From: Geomesophilobacter sediminis
Lineage (GTDB): Bacteria > Desulfobacterota > Desulfuromonadia > Geobacterales > Geobacteraceae
Direction of reading: 5' to 3'
Assembly (NCBI RefSeq): GCF_016458275.1
Contig: NZ_JAEMHM010000005.1
Span: forward strand, 248,001-312,000
Length of the DNA stretch: 64,000 nt
Positions within the stretch are counted from its first letter, which is position 1, and the number at the start of each line of letters is the position of its first letter. Below are positions 1-9,209 of this stretch, in pieces. The notes under the pieces were generated by a model that saw only the letters and a program-made list of their open reading frames with translations, did not search any database and was not told where the DNA came from. The position numbers and the translations under genes are program-made.

Positions 1-1014
1 TGGCAGTTCTGGCAGTACTGCGCGAAGCTCTTCGGGGTGAACCTCGCCACCGACACCGGCCTCAACCTGGTCGATCCGACCATCCACAACGGGCTTGCCG
101 GAAAGATGGTGGCCAAAGGGGACCACTTCCAGGTGAACGGGGTTCCGATCACCCCCATCGACGACTCCGGCGTCTGGAATCCGTTCCAGGTGATCAAAGT
201 GACCGTGAAGGACAAAAGCGGCAACATCGTGGCCCAGACCCGGACCACCATCCCGATCTCGGACGAGATCAACTGCGCCAAGTGCCATAACGGCAACAAG
301 AACCCGATGCTCGACGTCCTTTTGAAGCACGACAAGAACGTGGGGACCAACCTGGTGAACCAGATGCCGGTCCTGTGCGCCTCCTGCCACGGGAGCCCGG
401 CTTTGGGGACGAGCGGGCGCGGCACTTCCGGTAAATACCTCTCCGAAGCGATCCACGGCTACCATGCCTCCAAAGGGGCTTCCTGCTACGACTGTCATCC
501 CGGCGCGAAGACCCAGTGCAGCCGAAGCCTCGCCCACACCGCCCCGGACGGCAACTGCACCACCTGCCACGGCAGCATGGCGACCATGGCCGCCTCGATC
601 ACCAACAACACCAAGGTCCCCTGGGTGAATGAACCGAAATGCGTGACCTGCCACGCCGGCGTGGCCCAGGTCGACACCGGCGCCACCCTCTTCAGAAACT
701 CCGTCGGCCACGGCGGGGTCTACTGCTCCAGCTGCCACGGCAGCCCGCATGCCATGGTCCCCTCCCGGGTGGACATCGACAACTACCAGTCGCAGCAGTA
801 CCAGAACTACGCCAAGGCGATCGGCAGCTGCGGGGCCTGCCACGCGAACTCCAAAGGTGAAGGGCTCGGCGACTTCATGGAAGCCCACGGCAGCGGCAAA
901 CGCCCCAATGCCTGCTATGTCTGCCACACCGCCATCACCACGACCGACACGACGAAGTGGCCGCACCAGTTCCAATGGAAGGCCACCAAGGGGAGCGGCA
1001 TCGTTTCCGATTAG
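1..1014 (+). CDS. multihaem c-type cytochrome, 5'-truncated by window
   Basis: Partial gene: the frame is open from base 1, so the start lies upstream; the GTG at 37 is internal. The visible part has eight CXXCH haem-c motifs (CAKCH, CASCH, CYDCH, CTTCH, CVTCH, CSSCH, CGACH, CYVCH), which would bind eight haems covalently after export. Proteins of this kind carry electrons in the periplasm or outer membrane of metal-reducing bacteria. Spacing between haems is irregular and the regions between them are Gly/Ser/Asn rich, as in extracellular or outer-surface cytochromes. No family name can be given without the N-terminus. It ends with TAG and is followed by a strong hairpin at 1197-1251. Confidence 0.9.
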   Translation, partial: WQFWQYCAKLFGVNLATDTGLNLVDPTIHNGLAGKMVAKGDHFQVNGVPITPIDDSGVWNPFQVIKVTVKDKSGNIVAQTRTTIPISDEINCAKCHNGNKNPMLDVLLKHDKNVGTNLVNQMPVLCASCHGSPALGTSGRGTSGKYLSEAIHGYHASKGASCYDCHPGAKTQCSRSLAHTAPDGNCTTCHGSMATMAASITNNTKVPWVNEPKCVTCHAGVAQVDTGATLFRNSVGHGGVYCSSCHGSPHAMVPSRVDIDNYQSQQYQNYAKAIGSCGACHANSKGEGLGDFMEAHGSGKRPNACYVCHTAITTTDTTKWPHQFQWKATKGSGIVSD

Positions 1015-1196
1015 CAGCGCCGCCCCGGCCACAGTGATATTCCCAAGTAGCGGAGCCCGGTTCGCCAGCGGACCGGGCTTCGCAACCTTTGCGCTGGGAG
1101 CCCTTCTCCGAGTTGCCACACTTTCGTCTCCGGCACCCCGGCACTCTGCAGGCTCACGCTAGACCAGAAACGGCCGGCTCCACCAACCTCATCAAA

Positions 1197-1251
1197 CGTG
1201 AAAAAGAACGGCCGGCGTCCCCTTCGGGATGCCGGCCGTTTCTTTTTCACG
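1197..1251. terminator. bidirectional terminator-like hairpin
   Basis: Two arms of about 23 bases (CGTGAAAAAGAACGGCCGGC and its near complement ending TTTCTTTTTCACG) flank a CCCCTTCGGG loop. A-rich on one side and T-rich on the other, so it can end the cytochrome mRNA and the convergent small gene at 1288-1458. Confidence 0.85.
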
Positions 1252-1287
1252 CCTGGAAAATTGGTGATTTCGATCTGGAGAAAGAAA

Positions 1288-1458
1288 CTAAACGAGCGGT
1301 TGCACGGACCCCTTCCAGGAAACCGAGCGGCGGGCATTGCGACGCTCCTCCGACGCTTTGTGGTATTCGGAATTCCGGTAAGCCAGGTACTGAACCGAAA
1401 CGGCGACGATGCTCATAACAGTAAATGCGATTAATGCGGTTCCAAAGATAGCTTCCAT
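1288..1458 (-). CDS. small single-pass membrane protein, 56 aa
   Basis: The start MEAIFGTALIAF is chosen because AGGAGGG sits 8 bases upstream; the longer frame to 1596 has no such site. Residues 4-24 form one hydrophobic segment (AIFGTALIAFTVMSIVAVSV), followed by YLAYRNSEYHK and a charged, Arg-rich tail (ASEERRNARRS) that would lie in the cytoplasm. I do not recognise a family. It converges with the cytochrome gene and shares its terminator. A sigma-54-like site lies about 60 bases upstream. The 34-residue protein at 59188-59292 has the same build (one membrane helix plus basic tail). Confidence 0.7.
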   Translation of the reverse strand: MEAIFGTALIAFTVMSIVAVSVQYLAYRNSEYHKASEERRNARRSVSWKGSVQPLV

Positions 1459-1519
1459 GGTGGGTACCCTCCTAGGTATTGTTTTACAACAGGACTTTAC
1501 GACAGGTTGGGCACCTCTT

Positions 1520-1535
1520 TGCGGGAACCATGCCA
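1520..1535 (-). promoter_or_regulatory. possible sigma-54 promoter for the 56-aa gene
   Basis: On the minus strand the bases read TGGCATGGTTCCCGCA: GG and GC dinucleotides 12 apart as in TGGCAC-N5-TTGC, but the TT before GC is CC. It lies about 62 bases upstream of the start codon at 1458. Weak evidence. Confidence 0.3.
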
Positions 1536-1721
1536 AAAATAATTCTGTGCAGTTACAATAGGTTAGGCGCATCGAGACCAGATATGGAATGTTCACCTAC
1601 GGGACATCTGTGCGGAAAAGGGACCTCACTATTCTTAATCAGCCACACTGTCATTTTTTCAAGACCAGGCACCCTGCGGCTCGAAAAGGGACCTCTCGGC
1701 TCCAAAAGAAGTCCGTCCTTT

Positions 1722-1850
1722 GATCCCCCTTTGGCAAAGGGGGGCAGGGGGGATTTGGTTTTTGAGGATTTAGGTTCTACCTCACGTAAGAGCTGGACAT
1801 TAGAGGCAAATCACCCTCCCCCCCTTTGCCTAAAGGGGGACTTCAAATCC
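1722..1850 (+). repeat. MITE-like dispersed repeat, copy 1
   Basis: About 125 bases bounded by CCCCCTTTGGCAAAGGGGG-type palindromes at each end, with an internal GGGGGGATTTGGTTTT and TTAGAGGCAAATC. An inverted copy with the same order of parts lies at 22469-22577. No coding capacity; looks like a miniature non-autonomous element. The remaining bases of the 1459-1928 gap hold only short AAAAGGGACCT repeats and the possible promoter above. Confidence 0.75.
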
Positions 1851-1928
1851 TTGTTCAAGCAGCCACCGGCTCCCGCTTCATCACTCATCCTCAAATCAGT
1901 GCCCCCGTTCCTTGCTGCTCCCCTCCGG

Positions 1929-2888
1929 TCAGAAACCCGCCCCCCGGCGGTTGTGACCTTTCTTCCCCTGGCGTTCCGGAGCCGCCCCTTCCTCTTCGGC
2001 TCCGTAGCGTTGCAGGTCTTCCTTCCGAATATCAGGTAACGCCTCGGCGACCGCCGGAGTGCAAACCTTCGGACCGGCACCGGTTCCCGAAAGGTTCCGG
2101 TCCCGGAGGAAATCGTCGAGCACTGCAACCGCGGCGGTGGCCCTCCTTTCGGCGCTCCCCTCGGACCCGGCCAAAAGGGTGAGGATCCGCGCCAGGGCCG
2201 CAGACGCCTTCGGGTCATGGGTGGCCCAGTCTCGGGGCTGCCAACCGTTGCCAAAGATTTTCCGGGTCGCGCCTTCCGGGTAGCGGCCGGAGTCCACTTC
2301 AAGCCAATGTTGCTGCAGCAGCCCCTGGGCCTCGACACCCGTTCTCACGAGCACAGCCGTGGTCAGTCCCGGGGAAAACCGGTCCGCGACCCAAAGCTGC
2401 CACCGGGGCGCCCGGCCCAGTGCGCTCCCGTAGAGGGCCACCAATCCTTCCCGCCCCGTACCACTACGTCCGCTCCGCTCCAATTTCTCCTTGAAAAGAT
2501 CGAAGGTTTCGACAAAGCCGGTCCAGGTATCGTCGGGAAGTTTCTGCGTCCCCTCAGCCGACTGCGCCAGCGCGAAAGACGGGGTCAGGGCCGCGCGCGG
2601 AGGCCCGAACTCCTGTTCCAACCTTGGTACCGCCTCGGCGGGGTTTTCCTGAGGCAGGGAAAAACTCCTGAGACTGATGCACGCGGTGAAGAGAAGCGGT
2701 CGCCAGTAGTCAAAATTGACCGCGTCGATCCCCTCCTGCTTTAGGGCACGGACCGTATTCTTGATTTGCCTGAGTTGCTGCCGGTCCGCCGTCGATTCGG
2801 CCCGTCTGCTCTGGTGCGGGCCGCCATCGGTGGCGCAGCCGGACGCCGCCAGGAGAATCAACATGGCGACAAGGCGTGCAGGGTTCAT
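1929..2888 (-). CDS. predicted lipoprotein, 319 aa, unknown function
   Basis: The N-terminus MNPARLVAMLILLAASGCA is a type II signal with the lipobox Cys at residue 18, so the protein should be anchored to a membrane facing the periplasm. AAGGAG lies 7 bases before the ATG. The body is mixed alpha/beta with no motif I recognise; it contains one run of Trp/Asp-rich sequence (WQPRDWATHDPKAS) around residue 220 and a basic, Gln/Lys/Arg-rich C-terminus that may be disordered. It is divergent from the small ORF and methyltransferase at 2988 onward, with about 100 bases between their starts. Confidence 0.7.
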   Translation of the reverse strand: MNPARLVAMLILLAASGCATDGGPHQSRRAESTADRQQLRQIKNTVRALKQEGIDAVNFDYWRPLLFTACISLRSFSLPQENPAEAVPRLEQEFGPPRAALTPSFALAQSAEGTQKLPDDTWTGFVETFDLFKEKLERSGRSGTGREGLVALYGSALGRAPRWQLWVADRFSPGLTTAVLVRTGVEAQGLLQQHWLEVDSGRYPEGATRKIFGNGWQPRDWATHDPKASAALARILTLLAGSEGSAERRATAAVAVLDDFLRDRNLSGTGAGPKVCTPAVAEALPDIRKEDLQRYGAEEEGAAPERQGKKGHNRRGAGF

Positions 2889-2987
2889 TGCCTACTCCTT
2901 TCCCAATGCGAGGGGAACATGGTCTTCCCATTTGCGGGGCGGTTCTTAAATTGCCCGTTCCTTTTAACCGAGCAATGAGGAGACAAC

Positions 2988-3128
2988 ATGGAGAAACCGT
3001 GGAGAAAAAAGCATGTCGGGGATGGAAATATCCTTGGTTGGTCCATCTTTCTTGCCGACTTGCTGCGCAGAATACCCCCCATGCAACAAGACCCCACCTA
3101 TGCAGGGACGGAGGATGTCAGTGCGTGA
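2988..3128 (+). CDS. small ORF (46 aa) overlapping the methyltransferase start
   Basis: Found by direct reading; too short for ordinary ORF lists. ATG at 2988 has GAGGAG five bases upstream, the best ribosome site in this stretch. The product begins MEKPWRKKHVGDGNILGWS and ends TYAGTEDVSA, with a short amphipathic centre (IFLADLLRRI). Its TGA (3126-3128) overlaps the start region of the downstream methyltransferase, whose own GTG (3121) has GGAGG six bases before it, so the two are probably translationally coupled. No family recognised; it could be a real small protein or a leader peptide. Confidence 0.5.
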   Translation: MEKPWRKKHVGDGNILGWSIFLADLLRRIPPMQQDPTYAGTEDVSA

Positions 3129-4638
3129 TGGAAGTTCCGCCGCAGACCGGATAGTTACTGAGGCCCCGACCTTCACCTTCGATGAAAAGGACGGGACGGC
3201 GCTGCGTCAAGCGGTGGCCCGGGTGACCGATCTCGGCTACACCGAGGCCCGGACGCGGGAACGGCTGGGGCTCGAGGATCTGGCCGATCTGAGATGGCGG
3301 GCGCTCCCGTTGTATCGGAGGGAGCGTCTTTGCGACCGTGATCCCCTGGCACTGCTCATCGATCTTTTTCTGCTCCAGGGCATTTTGCCCGCCGAGGAAC
3401 TTGCTCGGCTGTTCGACCCTCCTGCCGCCGAGGTCCTACAGCGAAACGGTCTGCTCATCTGCGATGTCCAGGGAAGCTGGCGTGCCCGCGCCTCGCTCTA
3501 TCCGGTCGGAAACCGCCTGGTCGTTTCGGACCACGCCTGGCCGAAACTGCCGCACCCGGGTTGGCACGCGATCCCTTTCGACCTGGTGATGTCGATCGGC
3601 ACCGACAGCCGCTGGCTCTCCCGCACCACGTCGAGAAAGCCGGTCGGGTCCGCCCTGGACCTCTGCACCGGATCCGGCGTCCATGCGCTTTTGGCTGCGG
3701 CGCACGCCGAGCGGGTGGTCGCCGTTGACATAAGCCCGAGGGCCGTCCAGTGCACCCGTTTCAACGCCCGGCTCTTCGGTGCGGCAAACCTGAAGTGCTT
3801 AACCGGCGACCTGTATCAACCGGTCGGAGAAGAGCGGTTCGATCTCATCACCGCCAATCCCCCTTTCGTCCCCTCGCCGGTCCACACCCTGGGCTTCCGC
3901 GACGGAGGAAAGTCCGGCGAAGAGGTCCAGCGGCGTATTGTAGAAGGACTCCCCCGGCGTCTCGCCCCCGGGGGAACCGCCCACATCGTCACCGAGATCG
4001 GCGAGTCGGACGCGTTTTCGGTCGCCGATCGGGTACGCGGGTGGCTCGGCGACGCACCGATGGACGTCGTCATCCTGCGCCTGCGCGAACATTCGGCGGA
4101 GACCTATGCCATCGGGCACGCCGAGGGTGATTACGATTTTGGTGAGTTCCTGGAGTCGGTAGGAGAATGGTCGGAGAATTTAAGGCAACAGGGTTACGCC
4201 CGGGTCGTTTCGGTGCTCCTGTTCTTTCGATGGAGCGACCCCGCTGCCGGGCCGCCCTGGACCCGGGTTGAGACCGTTACACCGCCGGATCGCGACGCAG
4301 GGGGCGAAGTGGACGCTTTCTTTGCCATGGAAAAAGCGGCACGCCGGGACGACATTTCGTCTTGCCGGATCCGTCGGGCGCACCCCCTCGCGCTTACCGA
4401 GTCTTTCCTGCTCGGAGGCGAGCTGCGTTCCAAGGTACGAGCCCGCCTCCTCGGAAAAGCGCTGACTAGCGAGCACTGGCTGGAGGACCTGGAGCGGGAC
4501 CTTCTCCTCATGACCGGAGAAGAAGTGGAGGTATCGAAACAGCTGGCGCGGTTGCACGGGATCGCCGCAAGCCCGTCCGACGCGGCGATGGCCCTGCGTT
4601 CCTTGCTGCGGCGGGGCCTCATCAACATCATCCCGTAG
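3121..4638 (+). CDS. class I SAM-dependent methyltransferase, 505 aa
   Basis: The middle of the protein has a Rossmann methyltransferase core: ALDLCTGSGVHALLAA (SAM-binding motif I), VVAVDISPRAV (acidic motif II residue), then ITANPPFVPSP, the NPPF/Y motif of N- or N5-glutamine-type methyltransferases (HemK/RsmC-like small domain). About 180 residues before the core and 200 after it are not recognised; the N-terminus may be a winged-helix-like domain. The substrate is not evident. GTG 3121 is preferred (GGAGG, 6-base spacing); in-frame ATGs at 3115 and 3100 are possible. Probably coupled to the small ORF 2988-3128. The C-terminal part (RSLLRRGLINI) looks helical. Confidence 0.85.
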   Translation: MRDGSSAADRIVTEAPTFTFDEKDGTALRQAVARVTDLGYTEARTRERLGLEDLADLRWRALPLYRRERLCDRDPLALLIDLFLLQGILPAEELARLFDPPAAEVLQRNGLLICDVQGSWRARASLYPVGNRLVVSDHAWPKLPHPGWHAIPFDLVMSIGTDSRWLSRTTSRKPVGSALDLCTGSGVHALLAAAHAERVVAVDISPRAVQCTRFNARLFGAANLKCLTGDLYQPVGEERFDLITANPPFVPSPVHTLGFRDGGKSGEEVQRRIVEGLPRRLAPGGTAHIVTEIGESDAFSVADRVRGWLGDAPMDVVILRLREHSAETYAIGHAEGDYDFGEFLESVGEWSENLRQQGYARVVSVLLFFRWSDPAAGPPWTRVETVTPPDRDAGGEVDAFFAMEKAARRDDISSCRIRRAHPLALTESFLLGGELRSKVRARLLGKALTSEHWLEDLERDLLLMTGEEVEVSKQLARLHGIAASPSDAAMALRSLLRRGLINIIP

Positions 4639-4685
4639 GAACAAGAAAGCCCCCCGTATTACTTCAACCAAACTGGGATGCATAT

Positions 4686-4732
4686 GATGAAGGGGATTTA
4701 CTCCAGGCAGCGCCGAGCAAATCCCCTTCATC
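4686..4732. terminator. 14-bp perfect stem between convergent genes
   Basis: GATGAAGGGGATTT (4686-4699) pairs exactly with AAATCCCCTTCATC (4719-4732). It sits between the methyltransferase and the convergent DUF1835 gene; no long T run. Confidence 0.6.
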
Positions 4733-4808
4733 CTATTCATCCCTGTTTAAAACGGTTTTCCTCGGCGTGCCTCCGCGCCCTCTGCGGTGCGCTTCCGAAG
4801 CGACGGCT

Positions 4809-5675
4809 CTACAAAGGGTAAATGAGATACGATTCGACGCCCCCTTGGCTGATCCACTGGGGGAGCTTTCCCGAAGGACCTTCAATCTTCACCAGGGGCG
4901 GGCTCAGCGTCGCCAGCCGGTTTATTTTTGCCCAGAGGGTACTGTCCCCCCAGTACTGGGGAGGCGTGTCATGCGCGGCAACATGCCGGAAGATTTCCCA
5001 AGGGTGGTGGCAGCCGGAGCGGATGGCATCGAGCGCCAATTGCTCCAGAAGCCCCAATCCGGTTTCCGGATCGGGCTGTTCCTTGAGCCAACGATCCACC
5101 GCCGCGGGGAGATAGGGCAGCGGCGCCGCGTCGTATTTCGCCAGAAGAGCGAATTCGTCCAGGTCCTGCAAGGCGAAGGCTCGGTCGACACGTTCGGCAA
5201 ACCCGACCTGCTCGGCGGTTACCGGACTGCGTTGCCCGTAGACCGAAGCAAGCTGCTGGGGGGAAAGTTGTCCGATGCCGTTATACGGTTCGATCCCCGG
5301 GAAGGCGGCAACGCAAATGAGTTCGGGGGTGACCACGCCCTTGATCTTCAGACAGGCAAGGATGTGCGACAACATCGATTGATCGAAGAGGCAGGCGTCG
5401 AACCAAAGGATCACGGCATCGTATCCGGAGGCAGTTTCGAGTTTCCGGTACTGATCCCTCAAGGTCTCCAGAATATGCTGTCGGCCCAGCCCGCCGTCGG
5501 TGACCTCATCAAGAAATTGGGTGCGGGCCAGTAAGGTCTCCTCTTCCGGCCAGCCCGGATTCCGGGGACCTTCGTAAAGGATGTCATGCCAGACCAGCAA
5601 ATCGCCCGTCACGCCGCTTTGCTTCAGGTTCTCCCCAGCGATGTCCCCGCTGGTAATATGTAGCACCCGTGTCAT
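4809..5675 (-). CDS. DUF1835 domain-containing protein, 288 aa
   Basis: The N-terminus has the signature of the DUF1835 family: VLHITSGDIAGENLKQSG, then LLVWHDILYEGPRNPG, then an Asp-containing VILWFDACLFDQ. The family is widespread in bacteria and has no established biochemical function; the C-terminal part (about residues 180-288) resembles the partner domain often fused to it. Soluble, no signal peptide. It is downstream of nothing on its strand that suggests an operon: the next minus-strand gene upstream ends at 5719 with 43 bases between. Confidence 0.8.
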   Translation of the reverse strand: MTRVLHITSGDIAGENLKQSGVTGDLLVWHDILYEGPRNPGWPEEETLLARTQFLDEVTDGGLGRQHILETLRDQYRKLETASGYDAVILWFDACLFDQSMLSHILACLKIKGVVTPELICVAAFPGIEPYNGIGQLSPQQLASVYGQRSPVTAEQVGFAERVDRAFALQDLDEFALLAKYDAAPLPYLPAAVDRWLKEQPDPETGLGLLEQLALDAIRSGCHHPWEIFRHVAAHDTPPQYWGDSTLWAKINRLATLSPPLVKIEGPSGKLPQWISQGGVESYLIYPL

Positions 5676-5718
5676 ACCGCCCCTCTCACCCGTGGCAACA
5701 GTCTCCCAGATTCAGAAC

Positions 5719-6174
5719 TTAATCAGGATTAAATACTTTGAACTTATCCTCGTCCAGATATTTAGCAAAGCTTGTAAACGTAGCTTGTACTTTCGGATCA
5801 TTCAGGAGCTCCTGCATTGCTAGTTTTCCCATAACACTGAAGGCAGCTTTAAGCGGAGCTTCGCCGGCTTCTTTTCCCAACGCCTCTTTTGCCTCCGCCT
5901 TACAGTTTTCGGTCAGCAATCTGGTGACCATTCTAGCAAGCTCTTTGTCAAACTGATCCCGGTCTTTATCAGTCACGTTGGAAAGACTCTCGATTGTCGG
6001 GTGAACAGACATGCCGGCAAAAACCCATCGGGCCATATCCTTGCGATCTTTGCCTGTCGTATTGTCAGTCATGCAGGTAATGAGGGCATCGGTAGCTGGG
6101 CCGGCCAACACAGGTGTGGCGGTTATTAGCGAACCGACAAGAATTCCACCCAGAGCCAAAATATTCTTTTTCAT
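5719..6174 (-). CDS. exported hypothetical protein, 151 aa
   Basis: A clear Sec signal peptide (MKKNILALGGILVGSLITATPVLA, cleavage after ALA/VLA at about residue 24) leads a 127-residue helical, charged mature protein. AGGAG lies 7 bases before the ATG. Two Cys (in LITCM and ENCKAE) could form a disulphide in the periplasm. No family recognised. Confidence 0.75.
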   Translation of the reverse strand: MKKNILALGGILVGSLITATPVLAGPATDALITCMTDNTTGKDRKDMARWVFAGMSVHPTIESLSNVTDKDRDQFDKELARMVTRLLTENCKAEAKEALGKEAGEAPLKAAFSVMGKLAMQELLNDPKVQATFTSFAKYLDEDKFKVFNPD

Positions 6175-6292
6175 GATCCTGCTCCTGTTGTTGTGACTAT
6201 CTGCCTTTATCTGGGTGCATCTGCGGCTAGTGATTTCATGTTTGGGCCCATGCCCCCTTTGGGAAGACCAGCCGATTCTTTTCCGTTTATCA

Positions 6293-7387
6293 CTACCTCA
6301 CCGCCAGTTGAGCTTTTTTGTCCCCAAAGTCCAGGTACCACCAGAACAGTAGGCCTACGACTGCACCACCGAGATGGGCAAGAGATGAAACTTGGCCGCC
6401 CCCTGAGATCTGTGTTAACGCGCCGAGAATTTGCAAGCCGACCCAGAAGAGCAGGACGAATCCTACCGGAAAACGAAACCAGTGAAAAAACCAAAGGACT
6501 CCCACTTTGGCTCTAGGAAAGCGTAGAGCATAGTACGCCAGTATTCCGGAGATTCCCCCACTAGCCCCGATAGAAGGGACGGTAGCTCTCGGGTCTGCGA
6601 CAATTTGGGCAACATCTCCTACCAGTGCAGCTAGGGCGATTAAGACGAGGAATTTTGCCGGGCCAAGGACGTCCTCGACGTTATCGCCGAAGACAACGAG
6701 AAAGTAAAGATTGCCGATCAGATGGATCATTCCGGCGTGGAGGAAGAAGGAAGAGACGAAAGTTATTCCCCCATGGCGCAGCGGGTTAACCGGCAGAAGT
6801 CCCCACTCCTTCACAATGTCATCGAGGCTGCCGAGAGATAGCAAGGTGACCACGACAATCACCGCAGAAAGGGCCCAGGTCGCGATGGGGAGGTTGGTAA
6901 TAGTCCTCGAGTTGTACTCTACCGGAACGCCCAGAAACCCGAGGACGAGTTCCCACCCGTTGTCAGGGGAGCTTAGGCCGACATCTTTTTCTTCCTGCTG
7001 TTGCTTCAGCGAATCCAGCTGCAACATCGCAACCGCTTTTTTGCCCTCAGGGGAAAGCTCGGCACGTGCAGCAGGCAGTGCATTTTGCGGTAGATTCTCA
7101 AACTCATTCCGGTCGAACCAGAGAAACTGGCAGCTTCGGCAGAGGTCAACAACCTCACCACCAGCCTTCAGTTCGCACATGTTCACATTGCACACCGGGC
7201 ACGGCACATCAACAGACGCCGGTGCAGCGTTGCCCTGCTTCCACAAATCACGGAAAGCAGAATCCGGAATCCGGGTCCGCACCACCGGAAGGGCGACGGC
7301 TCGTCCCGAACAGTTGGGGCAGATCCACACGTAGCTCTTATCGACAAGCGTTTTCCGCAATGCCATCCGGCACCGGGGACAGATCAT
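6293..7387 (-). CDS. rhomboid-family intramembrane serine protease with N-terminal zinc ribbons
   Basis: Residues 1-95 hold two Cys-rich ribbons: CPRC...CPNC and CPVC...CRSC followed by FLWFDRNEFENLP, which matches the TFIIB-type zinc-finger domain fused to some bacterial rhomboids. From residue 165 on there are about six membrane segments. The catalytic features of rhomboids are present: HLIGN with Asn226, GASGG with Ser276, and HLGG with His338. It should cut membrane-embedded substrates within or near the bilayer. The zinc domain at the cytoplasmic N-terminus may bind substrates or nucleic acid. Length 364 aa. The gene is on its own strand unit with gaps of 118 and 128 bases around it. Confidence 0.9.
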   Translation of the reverse strand: MICPRCRMALRKTLVDKSYVWICPNCSGRAVALPVVRTRIPDSAFRDLWKQGNAAPASVDVPCPVCNVNMCELKAGGEVVDLCRSCQFLWFDRNEFENLPQNALPAARAELSPEGKKAVAMLQLDSLKQQQEEKDVGLSSPDNGWELVLGFLGVPVEYNSRTITNLPIATWALSAVIVVVTLLSLGSLDDIVKEWGLLPVNPLRHGGITFVSSFFLHAGMIHLIGNLYFLVVFGDNVEDVLGPAKFLVLIALAALVGDVAQIVADPRATVPSIGASGGISGILAYYALRFPRAKVGVLWFFHWFRFPVGFVLLFWVGLQILGALTQISGGGQVSSLAHLGGAVVGLLFWWYLDFGDKKAQLAVR

Positions 7388-7515
7388 CTGGGTTTCCTCA
7401 TATCAATGCGATGCCACTTCATGCCTACTCTTCTATCCCGCCCCTTGGGAGTCCTTGTCAAATGTAGCCCCGGCACCTTGGACCTTCTTTGTCATCTTAA
7501 CTTATCAACTTCTCT

Positions 7516-9069
7516 TTACTTTCTGGCTTTGATCTTGTTGATGGCTTCTTTGACAGGGTCGGACAGTACCAGCGTTTTTTCGTCCAGCCGTGAGGTACCA
7601 TTCGAATAGGAATACGGGCACGTAGGGTCGGTGCTCCTTGGAATCCCCAAGGCCTTAAGGCTTGCCGGTACCAACTCCTTTGCAATTCGCTCCACGAGGC
7701 GCATGCGGGACTCGTGGTCCTCGGACAGATTCTTTGACAGCATCATGTAGTAGGACATCAGACTAGCAGGGGATTGCTGTCCCGATGAGTACAAACTGAA
7801 AACGAAGTTGCTGTCACCGGAAAATATGTTGTTCGCCGTAATTCCAACGTACATTACCCGGCTGTCATTACTCCGGTACCGTGCCAAAATTCGGGAAAAT
7901 TCCTCCAAATAGGGGTCGACCAGATATGACCCGTCTTCCGTTTTAATTTTCTCTACCACGCTCTTTACCTGGTACCTTGTCAGGGGGTCCTTACTCTCTG
8001 CGGCCTTCGTTAGCCCTGTTATGTACTTGTCCTTGGTCCATCCCTGGAAATCTATTTTTTCCTCAGTCATCTTTACGATGGACTCCTGGACCGAGCGTTG
8101 GTAAGGAATCCGGTCTGGAGTACGCCATTTCCAGTTTTCCTTAAGCCTCCGAACCTTAACGGGGATCTCCGTGATCTTTTCGTACACTTTGGCAACATCT
8201 TTCAGCAACGTAACATCGCATGGTCCCAGTGGAACCAATACGACTTCCAGACCGGTCTCGCGTTTCGGGAGATAGGGAATAGATTCCATCCCCAGCGGCT
8301 GTTGGCCCAGGAATCTCATCGCCAGGGCCCTGATGGATTGATCTTCAGCGTTTTTCAGGATGATCCGGGCGCTATTCTCGGCGGCCTTTACATCAGCTGA
8401 TTCCCGCACCACATCAGCGTGCGCGCGGTAGTTGTAGGGAGACGTCGCCAGTAGTTCCTGCAAGATCGGCCACGCCTCCTTTTTCTTGTTCTCCTTTACC
8501 AGTTCAAGGTAGTAATCATAGATCTCCGTCCCCCATGACCCCATAGCGACATTTCCCGCACTCTTTGCCTCAAGGTACCGTTCTCGATTTGCCAACTCTT
8601 TTAGAATCCGGAACTTCTCATCCAGGTCGACTCTTTCGAAGGCAACTCCGGTGTAGGTCCAAATGTGGACCGCCGTAGGCACCGCGAAAACGAAAACGGT
8701 GCGCCTCATTTCGTTGTTGTCGATTTTGGCGTACATCTCGTTGTTGTTGAGAACAATGTACTCTCCACCATTAGAACCTATCTCTTTGGTAAAGTTCTGA
8801 AAGAGATAGGACATGACAGCCCGGAGTTTCGGCGCATCGACCTTGATGTTCTGCACTCCAACAAACGAAGCGTTATCTTTACTGTACAGGTACAACTCGA
8901 CTCCATCCCGGGTTGAATGTTGGACCAGACTCGAACCAGGAAGGCTATTTTCGACAGCAGAAAGGTAGAAGCTCGGAAGAAATAATGGTTTCTCAAGGCC
9001 AAACGCCGGCTGACCGCCTATTCCCAACACAAGAACGCCAAGAAGAAATACTTCCTTCAGTCTAATCAC
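7516..9069 (-). CDS. exported protein of unknown function, 517 aa
   Basis: The start is set at GTG 9067-9069 (AGGAGG five bases upstream), giving MIRLKEVFLLGVLVLGIGGQ...FG, a signal peptide; the longer frame to 9288 overlaps the gene upstream and has no ribosome site. The mature protein is about 490 residues. Residues 80-160 have alternating strand-like segments (VELYLYSKDNASFVGV, GGEYIVLNNNEMYAK) and the middle has helical-repeat-like sequence (WPILQELLATSPYNYRAHADVV). I do not recognise a family. It follows the trypsin-TPR gene by 140 bases on the same strand, so the two may be co-transcribed. Confidence 0.7.
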   Translation of the reverse strand: MIRLKEVFLLGVLVLGIGGQPAFGLEKPLFLPSFYLSAVENSLPGSSLVQHSTRDGVELYLYSKDNASFVGVQNIKVDAPKLRAVMSYLFQNFTKEIGSNGGEYIVLNNNEMYAKIDNNEMRRTVFVFAVPTAVHIWTYTGVAFERVDLDEKFRILKELANRERYLEAKSAGNVAMGSWGTEIYDYYLELVKENKKKEAWPILQELLATSPYNYRAHADVVRESADVKAAENSARIILKNAEDQSIRALAMRFLGQQPLGMESIPYLPKRETGLEVVLVPLGPCDVTLLKDVAKVYEKITEIPVKVRRLKENWKWRTPDRIPYQRSVQESIVKMTEEKIDFQGWTKDKYITGLTKAAESKDPLTRYQVKSVVEKIKTEDGSYLVDPYLEEFSRILARYRSNDSRVMYVGITANNIFSGDSNFVFSLYSSGQQSPASLMSYYMMLSKNLSEDHESRMRLVERIAKELVPASLKALGIPRSTDPTCPYSYSNGTSRLDEKTLVLSDPVKEAINKIKARK

Positions 9070-9209
9070 TCCTGCCTCCTTGAGGATGCCAAGATGTCTG
9101 GGCCAGACGCTCAAACCGCCCCCCCGCTGAAAGGGCACAGCTCGAACTCCTATTCCGACCTTTTTAAATTCAGGCGATACGCCGAACGTCCTCTCCGCCC
9201 TTTTTTCTT

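Noticed and set aside
1479-2039. 186-aa ORF
   Set aside because: Crosses the MITE-like element and the 3' end of the lipoprotein gene on the other strand.
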